A stretch of 64,000 nt of DNA from Sclerodactyla briareus (lineage: Eukaryota > Echinodermata > Holothuroidea > Dendrochirotida > Sclerodactylidae). Of the stretch, positions 41,337 to 54,123 are shown one piece after another. Location of the stretch: NCBI GenBank assembly GCA_026419785.1, contig JAODTK010001111.1:682001-746000 (forward strand), written 5' to 3'. The notes under the pieces are model-generated. The model was not told the DNA's origin and made no database searches. It was given only the letters and a program-made list of their open reading frames with translations. Position 1 is the first letter of the stretch. Each line of letters begins with the position of its first letter. The translations under genes were made by a program, and so were the position numbers.

Positions 41337-44300
41337 TAAGTATTAGCTACATGTGTTTGTTTTAAGTTGTTGGTTTGCCCGTGACACCCTTTTTTCTCCG
41401 ACATTATTTCAATTTAGATTAACGACACTCCAACATGATACAAAGACATGTAATATGATTAGAAAGGGAAACTTTTTCACTCTTGAAATATGTGTTATTT
41501 CTGCGCATGCTCGTAGTCCTTCGTATGCTGTGTTATACACTTTCTTAAACTTATTGCAAATCTTTACAGAACATTGGAGATCGGAACGTTCTAATAGGCC
41601 AAATTTGTCGGTGTGTAAAAATCATTCAGTGATCTCCATAATAATTCGCCAGTCTGGCGGAACTTCGTTAAATTTAGGATTATTTATTTATATATAGCTA
41701 GAAGGTATTGCTCGGCAGTTTCACAAATCATTCCACAGTTCTTTTTCATGACAAATCAGGATCAGTGGTTAACAGACCACCAAATTTTCGGTGCACCGTT
41801 TTCAATCGTTCTGATAACCGAGTGTTTCAATGCTATAAAAACACTGGGTGTTTTGGGGCACAGTCACCGGCAAGCTTAACCCTCAGTGGACTTTTGTTTC
41901 AGGGAATTGGCAAGTAAAGTACTTTTAGCCATCAATCGCCCCGAATTGACACTGGAATGCATATGCATTTTACCAAATACAAGGCTCTGTTCATACAAAT
42001 TCTCACATTTGGGCAAGTGAAAAATAAGTTAACGTCATTCCCTGTTGACTGTCATTGCAAATTTTGACCTTCGCTGAAAATCTAGGGGAACGCTGTACCC
42101 AAAGTACCCTTCTTATTGGGAATTTAGGGGATATTTCAGTAATCGACCCCTTTTTTGAGCGCAGACATTCCCCCTCACTAATACGTGGTGACCTGCCCGG
42201 GCCTTCCACCAAGATTAGTGGAACGGAGCAATCTTAGTCAAGAGTTTGTGTTTGTACTGACCCCATGGATAATGATAGCTACATAGTACATACCCATTTC
42301 ACAGGTGTGTGTCCGCCAATGCCTGTTCACTGAACCCTGACAGGTAGAACTTAATGGTCCTTGGCTTGAGAGCACACACCATTATGTAGACAGGGGTTTA
42401 CCTTGCAGATATCACCTGAAAGAACATAGAAAGAGGCAAACAATTGACCAAATGTAACCTTATGAAACAAACAAACAATCATGCCCCCAACCTTCACATA
42501 ATGAACCAATACATAACATTACCACTTGAGTGCAATATCATCTGGTATTGCTGGTGTTGAAACAAGTCACTAATTTTATGACTCGAGTCATTGACTTTCA
42601 TAGATTTATGTGACTCAAGTCTAGTCACTGTACTGTCCCAATGGGAAACAATTCTATCTACAGAAGTTGCTCTAGTCATTACATATTTAAAAAGTAGTGG
42701 CTCAATCATACTGACTCGTTACAACTCTTATTGTATCAAGCGATACGTACGGTATATCGTCATAACGATCTCAATGTACAATAGTTTCCATAACACTTTA
42801 GGCCATATTTTGTTCCTGAGGTCATACACATAGCACCTTCCAGAGTGTTGTGGGAAGAATCTTGCTCTTCAGCCTCGAGTCAACTCTGCATATTCAATTC
42901 AATACAGGCCTGCGGAATCTATTTTGTATTGGGGGGGCTAATGTGTCTGTTACTACTAGCGTAGTGCCACCATTGTTGGCGCCAGCGTGGAATAAATTTG
43001 GGGGGTTTTCCAGGACGCGTCCCCCTAGATGGCCGGAACCGGCATTTGCCGATGACCTGTGCTACAATATCTAGGTATAGGAAATACAGTCTCATGTGTT
43101 GATTGCTGCCTTAGAACAAATCAGAGAAAAATGCAATTTGAATATAAGTTTTCATACAAGTTGAATGAAAATTGTCACTCCTTACAAGGTATTCATTTGA
43201 TCCGCCTATTTACATTTAAAACACCCTTTCTAAGTAGGGTACGTTTGACATGTTTGAGAATGCTGTCGTTTCCGTGAATGTATATCTATGCCCATGTGCA
43301 TATTTTTAAGCATATGTTTAAACAACACATTGCAATTGCAAAATTTGAAGATTGACTCGACCAAAGTAAGTGATCCACCGAATTTTTTATTCTCTAAATT
43401 TGGTATGCTCTTTTGCTGAACTATAGCCTACCAACTTACTGTACATCACTACATACCAATTTTTCAAAGTGGATACTTTTCATAATAGTTCTAGTAGGGG
43501 TACCAATGAGCCGAACGGTACCTTTGCGACAAACCCCTGAAAAACATATATAAAAAAATTTGTGGAAATTTTATATTTGGGTCAATTTTGGTTTGAATTC
43601 TCTATAAATTTTCCAGCCAAATAAGATAAGAACTACAAACTTGCAACAAAATTGCTGAAGACCGATTAATTAACCTAAAATAGGTTGATTCATTGACAAT
43701 GTGTTTTTCCAAGAGGACATATTAACTGCACCGAAACAGCCTGTAAAATCTACCAAGAACCATTTTTTATCTGTCAATTATGGGGTTGTTAATAAGACAT
43801 AAAAGTTTTACAAATGTACTTGGGTTCTGCCATAATTTCTTACCTGTGTCGTGCGTGGCCTTGAAAATCCGAAAAGTGTTGACTCAAGATACAACTATTA
43901 ACTAAGCATACAAAAATGGCTTAGGCCTAACTGGCAGGAAATTCCACGTGTTTTCATTCCAAAGAGGCTATATCTAACGAAAAATATACGAAAAATTGAA
44001 AGCGTCATTTCTACATAACTTGTGAAAGTTTTTGATCATGGGTTGTCCGATTTGACTTTCTAGAGCACAATATTTGCAGACCCATCCCTAAGTGTTCTGT
44101 ATGTACCGACCAGAAGTATTTTGTAATTTTACATATTTCCTACTCATCTGAAGAATGAAGCATGAAGCACATGCTGAGTAGGGACATGTTTTGTCTTGAA
44201 TTATTTCGAAATCGTTTCAGCCTTCGTTAATCCTTGACAGGCATATTACCCACAAAATATATACAAGGAAATAATACTTCACCACCTTTTTTTATAATGC

Positions 44301-45164
44301 GTAGCCTATATTTACACCGACGCTGTTCAATTGTTAAATTCACTTTAATGGCCATCTGACTTAGGTCATATTTTAGTAGTATGTAATAGGCTCTACGTCC
44401 TGACAGCATCGCACCCTCGATTGAATATAATTTGATTGGTTGCCTGGAGCAAGATTACCAACGGCTCTGTACATACTGTGGAATATTAGACTATTAGTGT
44501 GTACTAGGCTACCTGATGGTGGCATTGGGTGAGGAATGCAGAAACAGTGGTTATGTCAAACGCGCTGCGACGCGCAGTAAACAAAGGCCTTCTGGCTAAC
44601 GAGGATCACATTAACGGCCATTACGGGGACCGCAAAGATGCACTGGAAGATGACTCAATGCTATAAATAGCCTCCAGAGTGCTTAATATGATTGATTGTC
44701 ACTATTCACGGAGTATGACTAGAAATGTTGAAATATTCATTTAACAATCAGGCGATAGCAATTAAATACATACATTGAATGTTTTCTGAACACTCTGCAA
44801 ATATGGGGGGGGCTCAACAACCGTTTGCCCCCTCATTTTTTCAATGGGGGACTGAGCCACCTGCCAAGCCCCCCTGGTTCCGCCGCCACTGATTCAATAG
44901 AGCATCCATACGATCCAGGCCCATACAGTCCACAATAAGCCTGTCCATGGGATGAATTTAGTTGCGTGTTAAAGAGGGTGCTGACAGTTAATAGGCAGTA
45001 ATTATAAAGCTTGGGTGAATCTCCTACCAGTGTACCTCAGAGCGTTTAATAGGGTGAAACTGCTTAGTGATCCTTAGTGATTCCTGACTGCCATTCTTCA
45101 TCCTGACTATAGATTCCAAGCACTGTCGATTTCAGGTTATCATTTTACAAGGGACCCACATACC

Positions 45165-45480
45165 AAGTACGGGCTCCAGCCATCTAGGTGGAGTCTAGGT
45201 ATGTTAGAAGCTAAAATTAGCCCAAATATAAATTTTCACAATTTTCACCCATTTTTTCCCTGAATGACCCCCAGTCCATACAAAACAATACGATTAGGGT
45301 TCATGTATCCCCATAAGAAAGCGGCATGCCAAATTTCATTTTGATCGGAACTAAGCTTCTGGGATTCATGGTGTTAACAGGGTTTCCAACCTTGGTCTGG
45401 CCTTGGATGATCATCGACGGACAGAGACCCCAAAACAATAACGAGGAGAGCTTCATCCATCTAGAGGCGGGTTGATTTAT
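45165..45480 (-). repeat. Solitary diverged monomer of the ~316-bp repeat family
   Basis: AAATTTTCACAATTTTCACC, then ACAAAACAATACGATTAGGG, then TTCATGTATCCCCATAAGAA follow the same order as one unit of the array at 54.3-60.3 kb. GAGCTTCATCCATCTAGAGG near the right edge also fits the array's next half-unit. Orientation matches the 54-60 kb array, that is, opposite to copy A. The element ends are absent. Confidence 0.7.
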
Positions 45481-47420
45481 TGTATTGAGCCAGGCATTGT
45501 TAATTGTAACAGTGTTGGATCGAGGCGGCTCGAGGCCGATTTGCCGACCGCGGCACCGGCCTCGTTTTTTTCCGAGGCCACATACCTACAGTGTACAAGG
45601 TGAAAGTGAGCCCGCCTCGGCCTGGAGGTGACGCCTCGACTACACCCCTGAATGTAATCTCAGTGCATAGAAATCCCGAGATCCTGCTTATGCCTGTATT
45701 TTCATTTACTGCTTCCGCATGTACATAAGCTATTTTTCAAACGCGACATGTGGAAGTGGTGACCTATAATTGCCCACAATTTCTATGGTAACCCCTACAG
45801 TATGCACAAGCAAGCAAGGTCAGCTTGTTGGTCTAACAAGTTACATTACTATATTGATTTAAAATCCATCAATATAAAGTTTATTTATAGGCTGAGACTA
45901 ACCCCCCTCTCCTCTAGGATCCATTCGCATTATCAACAATAATCCGCATTCAAAGTATCAAAGGCAGGCGGTGACATTCATGTCCAGCTCCCAAGATGGT
46001 TATCACCCCCTCCCCCCCCCCCCACCTTCATTTGGTTTTGCTGATTCCAAAACTGATAGGAGTGTAGGAACCTGAAGATCATCACTGTGAAAACAGGACT
46101 GAAACCACCCCATACCCAGGCTGAGAGCACTTTAGAATATCAGACAACTGTGACAACCAAAACTACTTCCACACAGACCAAACCACAACACTATCAAACA
46201 TGAGAGTCTGTGGGCAGCTGGTTGCCTCTATTGGAATAAAGAACTAGTGTCTCGGTAACTCCAGAGCCACTCTCCTCCACTGTCTATTAAACATGGGGCC
46301 TTTACCACTTCATATCTGTGTGTGTTCATTAAAAGTTACACAAAGTGCAGACTTCAGCCAAGTACAGGATGTTGCAGGCACCAAACAAGGGTTGGTAATA
46401 AACCGGTATATCTAGGTTTTCGAACATGAAAATTTGAGTTGGATGGTTCTTAATACATGAACTTTTGTGAGGTTATAACCACTATCTTGGTGTTTACTTT
46501 ACATTCCACAGCGCGCACAATACAACCCTGAACCCACCACATTTTGAATATAGCTGTTGTTATGACAGTGAGTTGTTCCGCTCAAACGGCAGGACGCTAC
46601 CCACACACATTTGTTAGTGCAGGTACTGGTAGCAGTCAGTTTGTACACAGAACTATACACCGCAAATATTTCCTACTACACAGTGATTTGCACTATTTCA
46701 AACGATGAAAGTCACATCATCATTCCTTAGTTACAACCACCTCTTTTCTTTATGAAGTTGCGAATTATTTTGGGAGAACTTCAAAATAATGTTCATAATC
46801 AATGTGTACTGAATAGTCACTCTTAGATACCCCCTGCCTAACCAGTTTACACCTTAGACCACTGGGCATCCCATGGTCTGAAGGTTGAACATGGCCAGCG
46901 TTTGAAATAGTCCCGGACACTTGTGTAGCAATAAGCCATTTCTTTCGGAGTGACATCAACATTGCGCAATTTGTCCATTTGTGACAACTTTCTCAACGTG
47001 CCTCCCTGTCCAATGGTTTTACGTGTTCTCCTGAGCTCGCCAAATTATTCAGTACGAAAAAATGCAATAACTTTGTTAGCACCAGCTGATTCCAGCAAAA
47101 AAATAATACAGGAATCTATCACTTATTCCCAGTAACTATTAGGTCCACTAACATGAATATATCACCACCTCAGACTGCCAAATTCGGAGATGCCAGCCAA
47201 TCAACACCGCTCTTGTTCGCCGTACATTAGCAGTTAAAGGGGATTATTCCATTCTACGCCAGGTTACCAAGATATTAGTATATCTTGAACGTGTGCGTTA
47301 TCACATTTCGCGGAATTTCTCTTGCCTTTCTTATTCATTAGCCAATACATGAATGCTAGAACTAATATACAACTTGTTTTCTTTATGTAGAGCCCGATTT
47401 GAAATTATTTGTTGACAACA
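45481..47420. other. Unique stretch, nothing recognised
   Basis: A GC-rich patch near 45520-45650 repeats GAGGC and GCCTCG words. A C run lies near 46014. No gene was found. Confidence 0.45.
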
Positions 47421-47567
47421 ATGGAGTATAATGTGAAGTTTCTCAAAGATCTCAGTTACTCCATTGAAATATCGTGGCGGATTGTCCGAGCATTACAGAA
47501 TTTGTCACAAATGCCAGCACCGGAGGACAGTGACGCATGCGCAAGAGCTATCTCCGAACTGGCTTAG
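47421..47567 (+). CDS. Unrecognised short open frame, possible exon
   Basis: An ATG-started frame of 48 codons begins MEYNVKFLKDLSYSIEISW and ends DACARAISELA before TAG. Its composition looks protein-like, being acidic to neutral with a plausible helical start, and it is unlike the repeat-derived frames elsewhere. I do not recognise the family. Given the indel rate in the PRPS exons, the stop could be an artefact: the following bases stay open in other frames to 47700. There is no convincing donor. It could equally be chance or a fragment of a mobile element. Confidence 0.25.
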   Translation: MEYNVKFLKDLSYSIEISWRIVRALQNLSQMPAPEDSDACARAISELA

Positions 47568-47947
47568 TTGGGGAGGAATTGTAGAAAACTGTATGCTTTC
47601 TATGGTTTGTGTACAAACTGACTGCTACACACTTCCAAAAGTGTGTAGCAATCTTGCTCATTTGAGGAGCATTTTCCGCTGCTACACCAAAGGCCCCTAA
47701 AATGTTCCGAACGCTGAAACATGCCTGTGATGCGCCATTTCCCCATAGCCTATTGCGTGCTTGCAAGATTAGACTACAGTATGGCCCACTGCCTCATCAC
47801 AACCCAACCAATCTACTGTACTTCATCATGGTCCAAGGGATGGCCATGAAACATTTGCACATCTGGTTGTCCGTGTATTATGCCTGCCTACTATACATGA
47901 CGAGTATTATCCATCCATATAATCAACTGCTCTGATCCCTATCAATT

Positions 47948-48316
47948 GTGGATAGGTGTATCACTGAGGCTGTAAAAAAATGTCTGAAAATGGAACTTGA
48001 AACTGACACTAGAGACCACTGTATGAAAACAATTAAATGTACATCTGTTTATAATAAAAATGCCTACATTCCCGAAACGACCAAATGTGAAGCAGGTGCT
48101 GAATATGTCACATGGTGTCTGAACACCATTCGTCAGCCAGGCCACCTCAGGGGGTACTGCTTGTGGTTTCATGGTTACCTCTCGAAGGAAACCGACAGTA
48201 GTTTCATGAAAAGACTAAGGACAGGAACAGCTAGGATAGGTAGGACTACTACACAATTTACTTACATGGGATTTGAGCTTTTGATCCAAGTAAAAAATGA
48301 CGGACCCTTCCCCTAG
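47948..48316 (+). CDS. Unrecognised 122-codon open frame
   Basis: The frame starts MDRCITEAVKKCLKMELET, carries eight cysteines (for example DHCMKTIKC, VTWCLNTI and GYCLWFHGY), and ends VKNDGPFP before TAG. It follows two other short + strand frames (47464-47700 and 47702-47935) almost end to end, which could reflect one frameshifted coding stretch. No known domain is recognised, and there is no signal peptide. It may be an exon, a degenerate transposon gene or chance. Confidence 0.25.
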   Translation: MDRCITEAVKKCLKMELETDTRDHCMKTIKCTSVYNKNAYIPETTKCEAGAEYVTWCLNTIRQPGHLRGYCLWFHGYLSKETDSSFMKRLRTGTARIGRTTTQFTYMGFELLIQVKNDGPFP

Positions 48317-48489
48317 CTCAAAGTGAGCTTTATGACTGACCATTCAGGTGAAGCAACATACATGGAAGTCACTTGGATTTCACAATAACCAACACTTAAC
48401 TGACCCAGGATATTGTGGGGTATCGACAAATTCATCAGTTCATTAATGACACATACAAAGTTCTACATTGTCTTCATCCCCCCGCCTTC

Positions 48490-48790
48490 TGTTGCCTGAT
48501 TGATTGATTGGATTCAATTTGAATTGTACGCCGGGTTCAGGAAGCCAGTTAAGGCTTGTCAAGGATCCCGGGGCTGTAGTATCAGGATGATCATGACCGC
48601 CGTTCTCTTCTAGCTAGGGCTCAGCTGGGGTTTTTGTTTTTTTTTAAAAACCCCGAGGCAGGTTTGTAACCAAATCTCAAACTGCTCTGGGATGCTATCC
48701 CAAAGGACAATTAGCGAACTCCAGGACTTGTCAATGCTTGTCAATTGCATGATGCACCCCCTATACCAGGGACAGGTTGTGCCACTGCCA
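48490..48790 (+). repeat. Dispersed repeat fragment (copy 2)
   Basis: GGGTTCAGGAAGCCAGTTAA, then GGCTTGTCAAGGATCCCGG, parallels 33664-33705. Further on, TCAATTGCATGATGCACCC near 48744 is also found near 26010 in PRPS intron 6, so part of this family is present there too. A SINE-like origin is possible: the intron 6 copy has GGGTTCGAACTC, which resembles a pol III B box. This is not proven. Confidence 0.6.
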
Positions 48791-49189
48791 AAGGTGGGTC
48801 ATACATCACTTGTACATTGCCACACTCATCAGTTATCCAGGTGACTTCTTGGGAATGGCCCACTAGTAGGCCATCTTTTTCTATTATTCACTACATAAAC
48901 AGAGCAAAATGATGCACCGGGAGTCAGTTTTGGACCCAATGAAAATGGACCCGCATTTCACTTACATGTACCATATCCAGGGTATTCAAGGGCGTGTCTA
49001 GAACTTCACCCATAGGGGGGCCAAATTAGCTATCCCCGGAAGACCCCCCCCCCCCCCCCCCCCCCCCGTAATCTACATTGTTTTTGGCGCATACATTTTA
49101 ACGTTTCCATCAATTCCCATAAATAAGAAATATTTTTGATATTATGCAAGCATTATAAGTCAAGAGTGGGTTTGAGGGGGGCCTAAGCC

Positions 49190-50410
49190 TTGCTATATAG
49201 CCTATGATGACAAAACTCTCTAAGTGAAGCGCCAAGCGGGGATGGCGCTATACGTACAAGAATTATGATTGGCTCAGATTGGAGTGTGGCTATACTAGGG
49301 CTGGTAAGAGTAGTGCTGAGTCCAGGAGCACAACTATATAAGCGGTTAGCGCCCCACATGGGTGGCGCAGAGCGTAGTAGAAAATTAAGATTTTGGCAGC
49401 CCGAGATCACTGGAAACGGCACCTTCCGGGCTGAACATGGCCACACTCTCTCTAAGTGGAGCGCCAAACGTGGTTGGCGCATAACGTACAAGAAAAGTTT
49501 TGATTGGCTCGAGAGGAGTGTTTACCATTACTAGGTGCGTAAAAACTGGTCCGAGTCAGGAACAAGACTATCTAAGCGTAGAGCCACTATAGGTGGCACG
49601 GAGCACACTAGAAAATTTTGATTTTTTGGCCCCCCTAGATCACTGAAAACGGCACTTCCGGGCATGAACATGGCCACACTCTCTCTAAGTGGAGCGCCAA
49701 ACGTGGTTGGCGCATAACGTACAAGAAAAGTTTTGATTGGGCGCAAGAGGGAGTGTTACCATACTAGGTGAGTAAACGGTCCGAGTCAGGAACAAGACTA
49801 TCTAAGCGTAGAGCCACTATAGGTGGCACGGAGCACACTAGAAAATTTTGATTTTGGCACCCCTAGATCACTGAAAACGGCACTTCCGGGCATGAACATG
49901 GCCACACTCTCTCTAAGTGGAGCGCCAAACGTGGTTGGCGCATAACGTACAAGAAAAATTTTTTATCGCTCAATATTGGGAGTGTTTACCCATTACTATA
50001 TAATGCTTAAACTGTCCCAAGTCCGTAGTAAGACTATCTAAAGCGTAGCGCCACTGTAGTGGCACGGAGCCCACTATGATTTTTGGCACTCCTAGATCAC
50101 TGAAAACGGTACTTTCTGGGCCGGAAAATGGTAATTGAACACCTTGGCTCACGATTAGAGTGTTACCATTACAAGGCCCTAGCTGGTCCTGAGTCAAGAG
50201 GCGAGAATCTAAAGCGTAGCGCCACTGTTAGGTGGTGGCGGAGCGATACAGCAATATTGTTTTCGGTACCCATAGATCACTGAAAACAATTTTCCCGATG
50301 GGGGGCTATGGCGATTGGTTTTTAGACTATCTAAGAGGAAGCACACCATCGGTTGGCGTCGGAGCGTGTCAAAATTCTGCAAATGACCCCCGATCGCATG
50401 AAAATGCCTA
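49190..50410. repeat. Tandem array, ~229-bp unit, about five copies
   Basis: CACTGAAAACGGCACTTCCG-like starts recur near 49412, 49641, 49870, 50099 and 50279. Units contain the palindrome GCGCCAAACGTGGTTGGCGC (first at 49461-49480) and CTATCTAAGCGTAGAGCCAC. The two middle units (about 49546-49735 and 49779-49964) are nearly identical, while the outer units are diverged. Open frames here come from the repeat. Confidence 0.9.
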
Positions 50411-51124
50411 TCCCAGCCTCTGCAATGAATTTTTGCACGGAATATTTTGATGTCTCCATTGCAAAAAATTCGATAAACGAATATTTTTGTTTATTTTCCG
50501 ACATACAGTGAGTGACGCAATACAACAAGGGCGCAATGTGTGCTTGAGATTGTAGGGATTGTAAAATGAATATACGTTTAAATGGAAGCACCACCACATG
50601 TACGCCACGGCCATAAAGTCTCAATAGAAATAGGCAACAGCCCTACGTTCGAACAAATTTGATTCCTGATGATACGTAAGTCAGTAAGCTTGACTCAATT
50701 TTTTATTCACGCGTCATTTATGCAAGGCTGTGACTACTGACGACTGTGGATTGGGCCTATGATTTATGCCCATGCCTTTCCTTTATAAACCCATAGGTGG
50801 CAATGGAACTCTTCCATTTGGACCGCCGGCTAAGCAGTACTTCTTTGCTCACATCCTCCACTGCAACAGCCACATAAGCACTGGCACATCTGCACAAAGC
50901 GAATTACAAACACCACTGCGCGCGAAGCCCGAAAAATTTCACATTTCGCGGGATTAACTTTTTAATAATTAGCCTTGAATCTATACATGTATTTCTACTC
51001 TCAATTATTTATTCTCCATCGAATGAGCGTTGATCTCCTAAACTTTGGTCCCGTCGTCGTCGTCGTTGAGTTGTGAAGAATTACTGGTCTGCCTAATTTA
51101 GTTTTGATTCTTTTTTCCCTGTGC

Positions 51125-51345
51125 GGCAAACGGGGAGGAGGGTGTATGCCAGGCTCCGCCCTATGCCTGGCTACGCCACTGACGTGTTTTATCGGGGGGG
51201 GGGGGTGGGTGTATGCTGGCTGCGTCCCTATGCTGGCTACGCCACTGATGTGTTTTATCACCGAAATAGTCATTTTGGGGGGTGTAGCCGCTCCGCCGCT
51301 ATGCTGGCCCTTACAACGGCCCACTGATGTGTTTTACCACCAATA
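51125..51345. repeat. Short tandem repeat, ~65-75-bp unit, three copies
   Basis: GGCTACGCCACTGACGTGTT near 51169, GGCTACGCCACTGATGTGTT near 51235 and a diverged GGCCCACTGATGTGTTTTAC near 51318 mark three units. It directly abuts the left end of the TIR-type element at about 51354. A related single motif, CTGGCTACGCCAATG, lies near 627. Confidence 0.75.
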
Positions 51346-51353
51346 AGTCATTT

Positions 51354-54123
51354 ATCTCGCCTGAACTCTGTTCAAGAGAGACTCGTGGTCCTTTGTTTGT
51401 GTGTGTGTGTCGTCTGTCTGTCCGTCTGTCCGTCCGTTCAGTTCTATCTCTCCTGAACCGTGAAAAGCCATCATGCTGGGACCTTTTTGTGGACGTGCGC
51501 CGTGAAGAGTTGCCGATGTGCATCCACTTTTCGTCCAAGACGGCATACTCATTTGCATAATTGAATATTAATGATAATTGGCCCGGAAGCTTGTGTACAA
51601 GATATCTCTTGATTGGTGTGCCGTTCGTAGTATGTAACAACTATGACGAGTGCACGAATCGATCATATCCTGGCATGAATATATGCTAAATTAAGTCGTC
51701 TAATTTGCATATTCTGCATTTACCTAGTCGAATTTGCAATCAATTTTTTTTGTTATGCATATTTTTAAAGTTGGTGGAATCTCATGAACTTGGTGATATA
51801 TATATATTTGGTGTGCCTTTATGGAGAGACGCAACTCCTGCTTTCCTCGACACTTACTTGGTAGTTACAAGGGGTCAACGTTTAATGTAATAGTTTTTTC
51901 CGCATAACATTGGCGTGTTCATGAATGAATATGCTTTAGGAGTGGATGCATCACTGGAGAGTACAATTTTTAGAAACTCGCCATGTCATTGGTTCATCAA
52001 GGTCCACGTAGGAGTCAAACTGATTTAGTAACTTTTTGCCAATAGCACTGGACATGTTCATCAGAATGCAAAATGCTCCTATGATTGGATGTATCACATG
52101 GAGAGTTACAATTTCCTAAGACTGCCATGTCATTAAAGGTCATTCCAAGGTCACAGAGGGTCAAAAACTGTTTTCTGGCCATAATCGGAGATTGGATATC
52201 TGGGAAGGCTGAAGGTTCACATTGTAATATAATTGTTGACCGGCATGTGTGTGACCTCTACCTCAATTGCACCTCTGTCGGGTGTCTGTGTTCAAGGTGA
52301 GTTGATAATGTGCTTATTTTAAGGAGTTACGGGCCACAAAATAGAACTGGTTATTTTTGGTATGTGATAGACCTTTGTGTGCTTTATGGAGGAGACCAAC
52401 TCCCCGCTTCAATCGGACCTTACTTTGGTAGTTATACGGGTCAAAGTTTAATTAATAGCTTTTTCGCAATAACCTTGGGGCGTGTTCATTGGAAATGCAA
52501 ATGCTCCTAGGAGTGGTTGTAAAAGTGGAGAGTTACAATTCGCATAAAAACCTGCCTGTCATGAAAGGTCCTCAAGGTCCACTTAGTCAAAAACTGTTTT
52601 CTGTCCATAACCAGAGAATTTCTATCTCTGAAGGCTGAAGGTTCACCATTGTTATCTAATTGTTGACCTGCATGTGTGTGACTCTGACCTCAATTTAAGG
52701 TTGCGTCTTGATAATGTGCTTATTTTAAGGACTTTACGGTGCCAAAAAATGAACTGTTTTTTTGGATTGTGAAGACCTTTGTGTGCTTTATGGAGAAGAA
52801 CAACTCCCGCTTCAATCCGACCTTACTTTGTAGTTACAAGGGGTCAAAGTTAATTTTTTTTAATAGCTTTTTCGCAATAACATTGGCGTGTTCCTTGGAA
52901 TGGGCATATGCTTCTAGGAGTTGGATGCATCACATGGAGAGTAACAATTTTTCATAAACCGCATGTCATGAAGGTCATCAAGGTCACGGAGGGGTCAAAC
53001 TGATTTTTACTTTTTTGGCAAGAGCACTGGCATGTTCATCAGAATGCAAAATGCTCCTATGAGTGGATGTATCACATTGAGTGTTACAATATTCACCAAA
53101 TGCCATGTCATTAAAAGTCTTTCAGTCACTTAGGGGTCAGAGACTGTTTTCTGGCCATAATCGGGAATTGAATATCTGTGAAGCTGGAAGTTTTCACATT
53201 GTGTTAAATTGTTGACTGCATGTGTGTGACCTCGACCTCAATTTGAACCTCTCGGGTGGTCATGTGTTTTAAGGTTGAGTCTTGAATAATGTGCTTATTT
53301 AAGGAGTTCCGGGCCAAAAAAATAGAAACTGGTTATTTTGGATTATGTGATAGACCTTTGTGTGCTTTATGAAGGAGACCAACTCCCGCTTCGATCGACA
53401 CTTACTTTGGTAGTTACAAGGGGTCAAAGTTAATATTTAATATAGCTTTTTCGCAATAACATTGGGCGTGTTCATGGAATGCAATATATGCCTTCTAAGA
53501 GTGGATGCATCCCATGAGAGTAACAATTTTTATAAAAACCGCCATGGTCATTGAAGGTCATCAAAGTCACGTAGGGGTCAAAAACTGATTTTAGTACTTT
53601 TTGGCAATAGCCTCTGGCTGTGTCCATCAGAATGCAAATGCTCCTAGGAGAGGAGGTATCACCTGTAGTTACAATATTTCATAATAAAAACTGCCATGTG
53701 TCTTAAAGGTCTTCAAGGTCACTTAGGTGTCAAAACTTTTTCTGGCCAAATCAGGAGAATTAAATATCTGTTAAGGCTGGAAGGTTCACCATTGTGTTAT
53801 ATGTTGCCTGCATGTGTGTGAACCTCTGACCTCACTTTGACCTCTGTCCGGGTGTCATGTGTTAACGAAGGTTGAGTCTGAATATATTTAAGGAGTTACG
53901 GCCAAAAAAATAGAAACGGTTATTTTGGATATGTGATAGACTATTGTGTGCGATTCTGGCGGAGACCAAAACACATCCCGCTTCACTCGCAACTAAAATA
54001 CTTGGTAATTTACAGAGGTGTCAAGTTTAATTTGAATAGCTTTTCGCAATAACATGGGCGTTTTCATTGGAATGCAATATTGCTTCTAGGATGGATGCAT
54101 CACTGGAGAGTAACAATTTTTCT
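51354..54123 (+). mobile_element. TIR-type array element, left part
   Basis: It starts with CTCGCCTGAAC-TCT-GTTCA, a hairpin equivalent to the left end at 22621, followed by GT- and CTGT-rich DNA. The array has the same two alternating segment types as the intron 5 copy, with sites near 51979, 52126, 52558, 52965, 53103, 53544 and 53694. The full period is about 580 bp. It contains GAGACCAACTCCCGCTTC and AGGAGTTACGGGC-type segments. The array breaks off at GAGAGTAACAATTTTT near 54121, where another element is inserted. Confidence 0.8.

Larger units (their letters stand above)
35697..45160. other. Nine-kb unique stretch, no recognised gene
   Basis: AT-rich, mostly single-copy-looking DNA. Overlapping open frames on both strands at 36949-37287 (112 codons, minus) and 36974-37264 (96 codons, plus) are the only paired ones of note, and neither is recognised. 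CACGTTTAAACGTG near 36828 is a perfect palindrome. A GT microsatellite and a T-rich tract are listed separately. Confidence 0.5.
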
